Positions 15,758 through 24,577 of a stretch of DNA of 50,327 nucleotides are shown here, in pieces. The notes under the pieces are model-generated. The model saw nothing but the letters and a program-made list of their open reading frames with translations, did not search any database and was not told the origin of the DNA. Numbering within the stretch: the first letter of the stretch is position 1; each line of letters starts with the position of its first letter. The DNA lies in contig JAYENW010000004.1 in assembly GCA_034722275.1 (NCBI GenBank), forward strand, positions 1 to 50,327. Reading direction: 5' to 3'. Source of the DNA: M55B177 sp034722275. GTDB taxonomy: Bacteria; Chloroflexota; Dehalococcoidia; GIF9; AB-539-J10. The position numbers and the translations under genes are program-made.

Positions 15758-17929
15758 TTATGAATTGTGAGTATGCGTAAAACGCCTTGGCTCTTTTCTC
15801 CCCCGATACTTAGAATCTACATTATTTCTCGCCTTTGCTCCAGGCAACCGAGAAAAATCTTCAAATACTGCTTTATGCGATAGGTTTATTCTGCCCAAAC
15901 TGTCAATCTCAATCACCTTGACCATCATCTCGTCACCAACTTTGACCACATCTTCTACTTTGCCGACTCGGTAATCAGCAAGTTCACTGATATGTACTAA
16001 GCCTTCCTTTCCCGGCAAAACTTCTACCATAGCGCCAAAGTTCAGCAATCGAGTTACCTTGCCAGTATAAATCTCCCCCATTTTTATCTCTCTGGTTAAA
16101 TCTTCTATCATCCTTATCGCTTTCTGGGCTGCTTCCTCGTCTGGGGAACCAATAAGCACAGTGCCATCGTTTCGCACATCTATAGTTGCTTTGGTCTTAT
16201 CTATAATAGCTCTGATTGTTTTGCCCCCAGGGCCAATAACGCTGCCAATCTTGCTGGAGTCAATAGTTATTTCATGCATTCTGGGAGCATAAGGGCTAAG
16301 TTCAGGGCGGCTGGCACCAATGGTTTGTGTCATCTTACCCAATATCTCCAGGCGAGCAACTCGAGCTTGTTCCAATGCTTCCACTAAAATCCCCTTATCC
16401 AGGCCCTTGAGTTTGGTATCGAGCTGCAAGGCAGTAATACCTTGATGCGTACCAGCAACCTTGAAATCCATATCGCCATAGGCATCCTCAGCCCCTTCAA
16501 TATCAGTCAGGATAACATGCTCACCCCCCTCTCCAGTAACGAGACCCATAGCTATGCCGGATACTGGCCTTTTAATAGGCACGCCGGCATCCATCAAAGA
16601 AAGGCTTGAAGCACAAACACTGGCCATAGATGTGCTCCCATGAGAACTAACAACTTCGGAGACCAAACGAATGGTGTAAGGGAAATCCGCTTCGGGGGGC
16701 AATACAGGAGCGAGAGCTCGCTCCACCAAGGCGCCATGCCCAATTTCCCGTCTTCCTGGCGAACCTATGCGTTTTACTTCCCCAGTAGAGAAAGGAGGAA
16801 AGTTATAATGATGCATGAAACGCTTGGACTCCTCCAGCCCTATGCCATCTAAGGATTGCTCCTCCCTCGAGGAGCCCAGAGTGGTAACACTCAAAACCTG
16901 TGTTTCTCCTCGAGTAAACAGCGCTGAACCATGGGTACAGGGTAAAAGAGCAACTTCACTTGTGATATTACGAACCTCACCAAGAAGACGTCCATCTATG
17001 TGTTGCCTTTTTTGTAATATTCCTTCCCGTATCTTCGCTTTGAATTGGCTCTCAAAGGCAAAGACAATTTCGTCTTCCGAGAAAGAACCGCTTAACCTCT
17101 GCTTCACCTTGTCCTTCAAAGAATTTAAGGCCTGGTCACGTTGCTGTTTCCCTCGCTGAGCTAAAACCTCGCCCAGTTCTTCATCAAGCAAAGAGGCAAC
17201 CTGGAGCAGAAGCTCAGGGGCGATTTCCCGGGATTTGGTTTCCGCCTCAGGCTTGGTCTTAAATTGACTCAGCTCTTCCTGGAGCTCGATGACCTCTTGA
17301 TTGGATTCGTGCCCAAATTTGATTGCTTCCGATATCAAACTCTCAGAGACCTCCCGAGCACCCGCCTCCACCATCACTATGGCATCTTTGGTACTGGCAA
17401 CAATCACATCAAATAAACTACTCTCCATTTGAAGCAAAGTTGGATTCAGCGTCAGCTTCTCATTCATATAACCAACATGTACTACCGAAATAGGACCAGA
17501 GAACGGTATCTCTGATAAGGTCAAAGCTGCCGAAGCAGCAATAAGCGCACAAACATCGGGGTCGTTTTCCTTATCAGCAGAAAGCACCGCCACCACAACC
17601 TGCGTCTCATGATTGAACTCTTTGGAAAGAAGAGGGCGCAGGCTTCTATCTATAAGCCGGCTGGTTAGAATTGCCGCTTCGCCTGGACGTCCCTCTCGTC
17701 TGAAAAAACTGCCTGGTATCTTACCTGCAGCATAAAGCCTTTCTTCATAATCCACTGTGAGAGGCACAAAACCAATACGCTCCAATGGTTCACGCCCGGC
17801 GCAGGCAGTAGCTAAAACTACCGTGTTACCATAGCGGACAACAACAGCACCACCTGCCTGCTGAGCCAGTTTACCGGTCTCAATAGAAAGCGCTCTCCCA
17901 GCTACGGAACACTGTAAAACTTGAGACAT
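15758..17929 (-). CDS. pnp: polyribonucleotide nucleotidyltransferase (PNPase)
   Basis: Phosphorolytic 3'-5' exoribonuclease and RNA quality-control enzyme, a trimer. Two RNase PH domains are separated by a helical region (about residues 240-310); FFRREGRPGEAAILTSRLID marks the first and RREIGHGALVERAL the second. A KH domain (IGPGGKTIRAIIDKT) and an S1 domain (GAMVEVLPGKEGLVHISEL) follow near the C-terminus. The 723 residues are full length. It begins one base after rpsO, the order conserved across many bacteria. Confidence 0.97.
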   Translation of the reverse strand: MSQVLQCSVAGRALSIETGKLAQQAGGAVVVRYGNTVVLATACAGREPLERIGFVPLTVDYEERLYAAGKIPGSFFRREGRPGEAAILTSRLIDRSLRPLLSKEFNHETQVVVAVLSADKENDPDVCALIAASAALTLSEIPFSGPISVVHVGYMNEKLTLNPTLLQMESSLFDVIVASTKDAIVMVEAGAREVSESLISEAIKFGHESNQEVIELQEELSQFKTKPEAETKSREIAPELLLQVASLLDEELGEVLAQRGKQQRDQALNSLKDKVKQRLSGSFSEDEIVFAFESQFKAKIREGILQKRQHIDGRLLGEVRNITSEVALLPCTHGSALFTRGETQVLSVTTLGSSREEQSLDGIGLEESKRFMHHYNFPPFSTGEVKRIGSPGRREIGHGALVERALAPVLPPEADFPYTIRLVSEVVSSHGSTSMASVCASSLSLMDAGVPIKRPVSGIAMGLVTGEGGEHVILTDIEGAEDAYGDMDFKVAGTHQGITALQLDTKLKGLDKGILVEALEQARVARLEILGKMTQTIGASRPELSPYAPRMHEITIDSSKIGSVIGPGGKTIRAIIDKTKATIDVRNDGTVLIGSPDEEAAQKAIRMIEDLTREIKMGEIYTGKVTRLLNFGAMVEVLPGKEGLVHISELADYRVGKVEDVVKVGDEMMVKVIEIDSLGRINLSHKAVFEDFSRLPGAKARNNVDSKYRGRKEPRRFTHTHNS

Positions 17930-17930
17930 A

Positions 17931-18197
17931 TTATTTCCTTAAACCCAGCTTGGCGACAAGGGAATGATAGCTCTCTGGATTTGTCTTTCTGAGGTATGCT
18001 AAAAGGGTTTTCTGCTTTCCCACCAGCTTAAGAAGCGCATGCCGAGAGTAACGATCTTGAGAATATAGTTTAAGATGCTCTGTCAATAAATTTAGTCGCT
18101 TGGTGATAAGAGCAATTTGAACCTCTACCGAGCCACTATCTTTTTCATTAATTCTAAATTGTTCTATTATCGCTCTTTTATTCTCTTTTTCTAGCAT
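17931..18197 (-). CDS. rpsO: 30S ribosomal protein S15
   Basis: Small-subunit protein binding the 16S rRNA central domain. The product is 88 residues, and HLKLYSQDRYSRHALLKLVG is the S15 signature region. An upstream in-frame start at 18275 would give a 26-residue extension without counterpart in the family; ATG 18197 has AGAGG 5 bases before it and gives the canonical length. The first gene of the five-gene minus-strand operon. Confidence 0.97.
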   Translation of the reverse strand: MLEKENKRAIIEQFRINEKDSGSVEVQIALITKRLNLLTEHLKLYSQDRYSRHALLKLVGKQKTLLAYLRKTNPESYHSLVAKLGLRK

Positions 18198-18226
18198 ATA
18201 ACCTCTCTTGCTCAAGAATGCTTCAT

Positions 18227-18255
18227 ATGATAACACAGCACAAAATTGTTGTATA
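18227..18255 (-). promoter_or_regulatory. promoter of the rpsO operon
   Basis: On the minus strand, TATACA (18255-18250), a 17-base spacer and TATCAT (18232-18227). It lies back-to-back with the purF promoter; the two -35 boxes are only 4 bases apart. Confidence 0.5.
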
Positions 18256-18259
18256 GAAA

Positions 18260-18289
18260 TTGACCTGAAGGCCAAGCATATCCTATAAT
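18260..18289 (+). promoter_or_regulatory. promoter of purF-purM-purH
   Basis: TTGACC (18260-18265), an 18-base spacer and a perfect TATAAT (18284-18289). The predicted start near 18296 leaves about 15 bases of leader containing GAAAGG, the ribosome site of purF. There is no room for a purine riboswitch. Confidence 0.65.
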
Positions 18290-18310
18290 CACTATGAAAG
18301 GCAACTTTTC

Positions 18311-19726
18311 ATGCACGAGAGTTGCGGTGTTTTTGGGATTTACGCTTCTGGAATAGATATTGCTCGCGTTATCTTCTTTGCCCTCTTCGCCTTGCAGCAT
18401 CGCGGACAGGAAAGTGCTGGCATCGCTGTAGCCAATGGCCGTGGCATAAAAATGCATGCCAGCATGGGTTTAGTTTCCCAAGTTTTCACCGAAAATGACC
18501 TGGGTTTGCTTAAAGGACACCTGGGCATTGGGCATAATCGCTATTCTACTATGGGCTCGAGCAAGATAACCAATACTCAACCCGTGATGGTGCAATCAAA
18601 TGGTCTGACCATCGCTTTAGCACATAATGGCAACATCATCAACACCAAACCACTGCATGACGAACTCCAAAGACGTGGCTACAATTTCAGTAGCACCACT
18701 GATTCCGAGGTCATTGCCAACCTTATTTTAGATTCTCCCGCTGATGATTTAGAGAAGAAGATCGAATATGCTATGCACCGTCTTCAGGGAGCATATTCAT
18801 TGACAATCCTGGCAAAGGATAAGCTAATCGGAGTTCGCGATCCCTTCGGCGTACGCCCCCTTTGCTTGGGAAGAATTAATGGTGGCTGGGTCATCGCCTC
18901 AGAAACCTGCGCTCTGGAGCATATAGGCGCTGACTTTGTCCGCGAGGTTGAACCCGGGGAGATCGTTATCATCGATAATAAGGGGCTAAAGAGTTTCCAG
19001 GGGAAGAACAGTGAGAGAAAGGCTTTATGCATCTTTGAATATATTTATTTCGCCCGCCCCGACAGCATAATCCAAGGCAGGTTGCTTTACCAAGCCAGAC
19101 TGACCATGGGCGAGATGTTAGCCAAGGAATACCCTGTTGATGCCGATTTGGTTATGGGTGTTCCTGATTCAGCTACCACTGCCGGCATTGGTTACTCCAA
19201 CGCCTCAAACATCCCATACTGCGAGGGCTTGCTTAAAAATCGCTATGTTGGACGTACTTTCATTGAGCCTGACCAAAGGATAAGAGAGCTTGGTGTCCAG
19301 CTGAAATTTAACCCCCTTTCCAGGGTGATTGCCGGGAAACGATTAGTCGTTGTTGATGACAGCATCGTTCGTGGCACCACTACCCCCCATATAGTCAGCT
19401 TGCTCAGGAAGGCGGGGGCTGCCGAAGTTCACCTGCGCATTTGTGCTCCACCCCTTCGCTACCCATGCTTCTTCGGTGTGGATATGGCAACTAAAGCAGA
19501 ACTGATCGCCGCCAAAAAGACCGTCCCCGAAATCAAAGATTACCTTAAAGCGGATTCTCTGGGTTACCTCAGCCTTAATGGCTTGATTCACGCCGTGGGC
19601 TTACCTAGAAACACCTTCTGCCTTGCCTGCTTTACTGGTGACTATCCTATTCCGGTACAAATGGAATTGGAGAAGCTGGCTCTGGAAGTGTCTCCAAAAG
19701 AGGAGCTCAGTGAAAGCAAAATTTAG
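18311..19726 (+). CDS. purF: amidophosphoribosyltransferase
   Basis: Commits PRPP to purine synthesis using glutamine. The N-terminal nucleophile is Cys5 in MHESCGVFGIY, so a four-residue leader must be removed to free it. The PRPP motif VVVDDSIVRGTT lies near residue 352. Cysteines in CIFEYIYFARPDS, YPCFFGVD and the C-terminal CLACFTGDYP match the Bacillus-type [4Fe-4S] enzyme. Length is 471 residues. The first gene of purF-purM-purH. Confidence 0.96.
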   Translation: MHESCGVFGIYASGIDIARVIFFALFALQHRGQESAGIAVANGRGIKMHASMGLVSQVFTENDLGLLKGHLGIGHNRYSTMGSSKITNTQPVMVQSNGLTIALAHNGNIINTKPLHDELQRRGYNFSSTTDSEVIANLILDSPADDLEKKIEYAMHRLQGAYSLTILAKDKLIGVRDPFGVRPLCLGRINGGWVIASETCALEHIGADFVREVEPGEIVIIDNKGLKSFQGKNSERKALCIFEYIYFARPDSIIQGRLLYQARLTMGEMLAKEYPVDADLVMGVPDSATTAGIGYSNASNIPYCEGLLKNRYVGRTFIEPDQRIRELGVQLKFNPLSRVIAGKRLVVVDDSIVRGTTTPHIVSLLRKAGAAEVHLRICAPPLRYPCFFGVDMATKAELIAAKKTVPEIKDYLKADSLGYLSLNGLIHAVGLPRNTFCLACFTGDYPIPVQMELEKLALEVSPKEELSESKI

Positions 19727-20726
19727 AGGAACTTACGCCAGTGCTGGCGTAGATATAGATACTGCCAACAAAATCAAAAAAAACATTGCTCATCAGGCTT
19801 CCTCGACCTTCCATCCTCTCGTCTTAAACTTCGGCTCCTTCGGCAGTACATTCCAACTCCAGGGATATAACAAGCCCGTTTTGGTCTCCAGTGCTGACGG
19901 GGTCGGCACCAAGCTCAAAATCGCTTCACTACTGAATAAACACGATACCATAGGTATGGATATCGTCCATCACTGCGTCAACGATATCCTCTGCTGCGGG
20001 GCAGAACCACTTTTCTTTCTCGACTATATCGCCATGGAAAAATTGGAGCTCCTGCAGGTAGAAGCTATTGTCAGCGGCATTGTTAAGGCTTGTAAGGAAA
20101 ATGACTGTTCTTTGATTGGTGGCGAAACCGCTGAAATGCCCGGCATTTATTGTAAGCGCAACTACGATTTAGTTGGCTTCATCGTGGGAGTGGCGGAGAG
20201 AGAAGATATCATCGATGGCAGTTCCATCACCGCTGGAGATATTATACTGGGCTTGCCCTCTTCTGGCTTACATACCAATGGCTATTCACTAGCGCGAAAA
20301 GTTTTTGGAGTGGAGAATGACTCTTCCTGCTTAGATAAATTTTACCCTGAGCTGGGAAAAACCTTAGGAGAAGAACTGCTTCAGGTCCACCGCTGCTATT
20401 ATCAGCAGTTGAAGCCATTCCTGCCACTATTTAAAGGTCTAGCTCACATCACAGGCGGCGGATTCATGGGAAACATACCTCGCATCCTGCCTCAAGGTCT
20501 GGGTGTGAACCTCCACAAAGATTCCTGGGATATTCCGCCAATCTTCAGGCTCATTCAAGAAAAGGGCAATGTAGAAGAGGCAGAAATGTACCGCATATTC
20601 AACATGGGAATAGGCATGACTGTAATCTGCTCATCTCAAGAGGTAAGCAAAATCACCGGCGCCTTGCCTCAAGCCAAGATCATTGGAGAGGTGACTCGGA
20701 CAAAGAATCGAGGAGCAACAAGATGA
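19710..20726 (+). CDS. purM: phosphoribosylformylglycinamidine cyclo-ligase (AIR synthetase)
   Basis: Closes the imidazole ring of AIR with ATP. YASAGVDIDTANKIK, SADGVGTKLKIA, GGETAEMPG and HITGGGFMGNIPRI are all PurM motifs. I chose GTG 19710, inside the end of purF, preceded by AGAGGAG; it gives 338 residues and the standard N-terminus. An ATG at 19623 would add 29 residues with no family counterpart. The 17-base overlap with purF implies translational coupling. Confidence 0.95.
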   Translation: MKAKFRGTYASAGVDIDTANKIKKNIAHQASSTFHPLVLNFGSFGSTFQLQGYNKPVLVSSADGVGTKLKIASLLNKHDTIGMDIVHHCVNDILCCGAEPLFFLDYIAMEKLELLQVEAIVSGIVKACKENDCSLIGGETAEMPGIYCKRNYDLVGFIVGVAEREDIIDGSSITAGDIILGLPSSGLHTNGYSLARKVFGVENDSSCLDKFYPELGKTLGEELLQVHRCYYQQLKPFLPLFKGLAHITGGGFMGNIPRILPQGLGVNLHKDSWDIPPIFRLIQEKGNVEEAEMYRIFNMGIGMTVICSSQEVSKITGALPQAKIIGEVTRTKNRGATR

Positions 20727-20736
20727 AGGAGGTTCT

Positions 20737-22269
20737 ATGCGTGCCATCATAAGTGTTTCCAACAAGGCAGGGATAGCTGATTTCGCCCGAGGCTTACAAG
20801 AATTGGGTATCAAACTCTTCAGTACTGGCGGCACAAAAAAATCGCTTGAGGCTGCGGCAGTAAAAGTGCACAGCATCTCAGAACTTACCGGCTTTCCCGA
20901 AATCCTCGATGGCAGAGTAAAGACGCTGCATCCTGCAGTGCACGGAGGTATTTTGGCCAGGCGTGATTTGCCTCAGCACTTAAGCGAGCTGTCTCAACAT
21001 CATATTGAGATTATTGATATGGTCGTGGTAAATCTTTACCCTTTCATTGAGACTGTGACCAAGGATGGAGTTACCTTGGAAGAAGCGCTGGAGAATATTG
21101 ACATTGGCGGGCCAACTCTAATTCGCTCAGCAGCGAAAAATTTCCCTTCCGTTCTGGTGATAGTTGACCCCGAGGACTACAAACCAATTCTCTCAAAGCT
21201 GCGCCAGGGCAGCATAGATTTAGAGGAAAGGGAAAAATTAGCCCAAAAAGCCTTTCAGCATGTCGCTCTCTATGATACTGCCATCGCTCAATATTTAAAC
21301 AAGGAAACCTTCCCCGAAGAAATGACAATAGCGCTGAGCAAAGGACATGCCCTGCGCTATGGAGAAAACCCTCATCAAAAGGCTACTTTTTACCAGGAAC
21401 AAAATGTGAAACAAAAACAGGAAAGCCTGGCTTCCTTAAGTCAGCTTAACGGACCTGAGAGCTCCTTTAATAATCTGCTCGATTTTGATGCTGCTCTGGC
21501 CATACTGGAGAATTTCGCCGAGCCCACCGTTGCTATATTGAAACACAGCAATTCCTGCGGACTTGCCTCTCGTAATAACTTAACTGAAGCCTACCGCAGC
21601 GCTCTGAGTGGAGACCCCTTAGCCTCCTTTGGCGGTGTGGTCGCCAGCAACAGAGCTATTGACCTGGCCACAGCCCAGGAAATAGATAAAACCCACTATG
21701 ACGCCATCATCGCACCGGAATATGAGACCGGGGCTCTTAAGCTACTGGGGCGTAAGAAGAGCTTGCGCCTCGTCAAAGTGTCCTTGCAATCTCCCCCAAC
21801 ATCCTCTGAGTCTCGTCTGGATTTTCGTCGCGTCAGAGGCGGCTTTCTGGTGCAAACACTTGATTATTTCTCCGAATCGGAATTTTTCCCCGAAGTGGTC
21901 ACCGAGCGCCAGCCTACAGAAGCAGAATTACCAGACATGCTGTTCGCCTGGAAAGTAGTTAAAAATATAAAATCCAATGCCATCGTCATTGTCAAAGATA
22001 AAACACTGCTGGGCATGGGAGCGGGACAACCAAGTCGCGTGGTAAGCGTACAGCTAGCCCTGGAAAGAGCTGGTGATAGAGCCAAGGGCGGCATCCTCGC
22101 CTCCGATGCCTTCTTCCCTTTCCCCGATGGCCCTGAACTGGCAATCAAAGGCGGCGTCACCGCTATTATTCAGCCAGGCGGCTCTATAAGAGACAAAGCG
22201 GTTATCGATTTAGCTAATAAATATAATATAGCTATGGTGTTTACCGGAACTCGCCACTTCAGGCACTAG
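20737..22269 (+). CDS. purH: bifunctional AICAR transformylase/IMP cyclohydrolase
   Basis: The last two steps of IMP synthesis. The N-terminal MGS-like cyclohydrolase domain (residues 1 to about 190) has SVSNKAGI, STGGTKK and the GRVKTLHPAVHGGIL stretch. The transformylase domain contains the catalytic Lys-His of KHSNSCG (family usually KHNNPCG), then GDPLASFGGVVASNR and GMGAGQPSRV, and ends GTRHFRH. The 510 residues are full length. AAGGAGG lies 6 bases before the ATG. Confidence 0.96.
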   Translation: MRAIISVSNKAGIADFARGLQELGIKLFSTGGTKKSLEAAAVKVHSISELTGFPEILDGRVKTLHPAVHGGILARRDLPQHLSELSQHHIEIIDMVVVNLYPFIETVTKDGVTLEEALENIDIGGPTLIRSAAKNFPSVLVIVDPEDYKPILSKLRQGSIDLEEREKLAQKAFQHVALYDTAIAQYLNKETFPEEMTIALSKGHALRYGENPHQKATFYQEQNVKQKQESLASLSQLNGPESSFNNLLDFDAALAILENFAEPTVAILKHSNSCGLASRNNLTEAYRSALSGDPLASFGGVVASNRAIDLATAQEIDKTHYDAIIAPEYETGALKLLGRKKSLRLVKVSLQSPPTSSESRLDFRRVRGGFLVQTLDYFSESEFFPEVVTERQPTEAELPDMLFAWKVVKNIKSNAIVIVKDKTLLGMGAGQPSRVVSVQLALERAGDRAKGGILASDAFFPFPDGPELAIKGGVTAIIQPGGSIRDKAVIDLANKYNIAMVFTGTRHFRH

Positions 22270-22362
22270 CTTTAATAGGAGAAAAAGGGAGTTACAGAGG
22301 ATATCAATGCTATCAAGAAAAAACTATCTAATCCCGAAAAGAAAGCGGAATGTATCGCCGAG

Positions 22363-22650
22363 ATGAAAAAGTTAATAGATGTGAAATATTCTAATCTCCT
22401 GCAAGTCGAGGGCTGTTCTTCTTACTGCGACAGCATCTGTGGCGTAGACTCTCCGCTCGAGGCTGAGATGGGCATCCTGCAAAGTGCTCTGGACGCTATA
22501 ATAGTAAATGACATCAAGAACGCCGCTTTCTTGTTAGAAGATTACCTTGTCTTCGTGGAGAAAAATTACGAAAACGAGACATCTATCCCAATGGCTTCAG
22601 GCCAGGAAATAGTTAGCCTCCTTGACCTCGAGATGCATGCTGCTATCTGA
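22363..22650 (+). CDS. small Cys-containing protein of unknown function
   Basis: I do not recognise this protein. From ATG 22363 it has 95 residues, with a CX3CX3C cluster (GCSSYCDSICGVD) and an acidic helical C-terminus. The reading frame stays open upstream to 22279, and that upstream part reads as soluble helical protein (TEDINAIKKKLSNPEKK). AGGAG at 22278-22282 stands 8 bases before a GTT at 22291, where a GTG would be expected. No ATG, GTG or TTG exists in that extension, so the true start is unclear. It lies 93 bases after purH on the same strand and may be co-transcribed with it. The cysteines could bind metal, which is only a guess. Confidence 0.6.
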   Translation: MKKLIDVKYSNLLQVEGCSSYCDSICGVDSPLEAEMGILQSALDAIIVNDIKNAAFLLEDYLVFVEKNYENETSIPMASGQEIVSLLDLEMHAAI

Positions 22651-22686
22651 GTAATAACCGACTTTGCCGCTATCCTCCACTAGCAC

Positions 22687-22715
22687 TTGGAAAAGAGCTT
22701 CGAACCCCCTATAAT
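22687..22715 (+). promoter_or_regulatory. promoter of the acyl-CoA ligase gene
   Basis: TTGGAA (22687-22692), a 17-base spacer and TATAAT (22710-22715), about 60 bases before the GTG start. Confidence 0.55.
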
Positions 22716-22775
22716 TAGCATATTCGGTTGCAGGCGCATAAATATTTTAAGGGATGTTAAAGGTGGCAAAAAACA

Positions 22776-24401
22776 GTGAATCCTCCAACGCAATTACTTA
22801 TGAAACGAATTTTAGAAAGAAGCCCAATATTCTTTCCCAAAAGAAACATCGTAACTAGGGCTCCTTGGGGTATGCATAGGTACACTTATGAGGACATGTA
22901 TGAAAGAGTCTGCCACCTGGCGAATGCATTGGAAGAATTAGGCGTAGAGAGAGGAGATGTGGTAGGCACTTTAGCTTGGAATCATTTCCAACATGGGGAG
23001 ATTTATTTTGCCATTCTTTGTATGGGTGCGGTGCTTCACCCCTTGAATCTTAGGCTGTTCAAGGATCAGCTAGTTTACCAAATAGAGCAAGCGGGGGATA
23101 AGATCATTTTCCTTGATTACACTGAGATACCCATCATTGAGGCCATAAAGGATAGAATACCATCAGTGAAAGCTTTTGTAATCATGATGACTGAGGATAA
23201 GCTGCCTGAAGTGAAATCAGCGCCAGTATATTCCTACGAAGACTTGATAAGCAAGGCTTCGCCAGAGTACTCGTGGCCTGACATGGACGAAAATACACCA
23301 GCTGCACTGATATATACTACAGCAACTACAGGCATGCCGAAGGGATGTCTTTATAGCCACAGAATGTTGTATCTTGACTATTTATCTGCTTTAGCGGTAG
23401 ATGCAGGCTATCACATCAGTGAAAAGGACACAATAATGTGCTTAACCCCTATGTATCATGTACTGGGATGGGGTCTTCCATATTTATGTCAATTTTGTGG
23501 GGCAAATCATGTTTACACCGGTATTCGTCCTACAACCCACGATTTCTGTAACTTGGTCCAGAGTGAAAGAGTGACCTGGATGGCTGGTGTTCCTACAGTG
23601 TTAATGGATATATTAGCAGTGCAAGAGAGGGAGGGAATAGATTTTAGCAGTCTTCGATTAGTGATGAGTTCCGGGTCATTAGCCACTATGCCCGAGGTAA
23701 AGGGTTATGCAAAGTTAGGTATTCATGTTTTGCAACCTTGGGGAATGACAGAGACTGGGCCCTTAGCTTGCATGAATTTTGTTAGATCTGATGAGTGGGA
23801 AACTTTGACGGAAGAACAAAAATTTGAAAAAATGGTAAGGAACGGCTATATGGCTCCAGGTGTAGAATGGAAAGTTATCACTCCTGAAGGGAGGGATGTC
23901 AAATGGGATGGGGAAGAGGCTGGTGAGCTTTTGGTGAAGGGACCATGGTTAGTTAATGAATACTTTAAGGATCCCGAGAGAAGCGCTGAGACTTGGGAAG
24001 AGGGGTGGATGCATACCAGGGATGTGGTCACTGTGGATGAGACAGGTTGCATTAAGCTTGTTGACCGTTTGGGTGATATGATAAAGAGCGGCGGTGAATG
24101 GATTTCGTCTGTAGACATTGAGAATGCCCTAGCGCAGCATCCCAAAGTTTCAGAGGCATGCGTGGTTGCTGTGCCTCATCCAAGATGGGAACAGAGGCCA
24201 TATGCTTTGGTTGTGCTGAAAAGTGAATTCAAGGGGGAGATAAGAGAAGAGGATATGCGAGATTTCCTGAAGGATAAAATGGCAAAGATCTGGATCCCTG
24301 ATGTTATAGAGTTCGTTGAGCAAATCCCCAAAACTGCCGTGGGTAAGTTTGACAAAAAGTTACTGAGGCGAAGAGTCGCTGAAAAGATAGTCGAGGAGTG
24401 A
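22776..24401 (+). CDS. AMP-forming fatty-acid/acyl-CoA ligase
   Basis: Member of the ANL adenylation superfamily, activating a carboxylic acid as acyl-AMP and then acyl-CoA. The ATP loop is YTTATTGMPKG (near residue 186; the family usually has TSGTTGxPKG). QPWGMTETGP is the A5 motif, WMHTRDV and DRLGDMIKSGGEWIS are A7-A8, and the C-terminal catalytic Lys lies in PKTAVGKFDKK. The 541 residues fit medium/long-chain ligases. The start is GTG 22776. It has its own promoter, and its codon choice is visibly more A/G-rich (many GAG, AGG, GGG) than the purine genes, which may mean a separate origin. The substrate cannot be told from sequence. Confidence 0.88.
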   Translation: MNPPTQLLMKRILERSPIFFPKRNIVTRAPWGMHRYTYEDMYERVCHLANALEELGVERGDVVGTLAWNHFQHGEIYFAILCMGAVLHPLNLRLFKDQLVYQIEQAGDKIIFLDYTEIPIIEAIKDRIPSVKAFVIMMTEDKLPEVKSAPVYSYEDLISKASPEYSWPDMDENTPAALIYTTATTGMPKGCLYSHRMLYLDYLSALAVDAGYHISEKDTIMCLTPMYHVLGWGLPYLCQFCGANHVYTGIRPTTHDFCNLVQSERVTWMAGVPTVLMDILAVQEREGIDFSSLRLVMSSGSLATMPEVKGYAKLGIHVLQPWGMTETGPLACMNFVRSDEWETLTEEQKFEKMVRNGYMAPGVEWKVITPEGRDVKWDGEEAGELLVKGPWLVNEYFKDPERSAETWEEGWMHTRDVVTVDETGCIKLVDRLGDMIKSGGEWISSVDIENALAQHPKVSEACVVAVPHPRWEQRPYALVVLKSEFKGEIREEDMRDFLKDKMAKIWIPDVIEFVEQIPKTAVGKFDKKLLRRRVAEKIVEE

Positions 24402-24577
24402 AGTTGCTAGCCGAAATTTGCGCTTTCAGTGCACTTAACAATGTTGTAAGGTAAACAGACAAATGGTGAAGTTTATTGGGAAGCCAGCTGCATTCCCGGA
24501 CGGGGATGTAGTGGAGGATAAGGAAAAAAGTTCTTGCTGGAATAATCACAGACTCTTGAAGAATCGATGAGGGAGAG

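Noticed and set aside
18290..18310. Possible purine riboswitch before purF
   Set aside because: The predicted leader is only about 15 bases, too short for any aptamer.
24463..24570. 35-codon ORF just before the NAD-salvage fusion (starts MVKFIGKPAAF)
   Set aside because: Its stop lies close to the next ribosome site, suggestive of coupling, but it has only a weak ribosome site and no other support.
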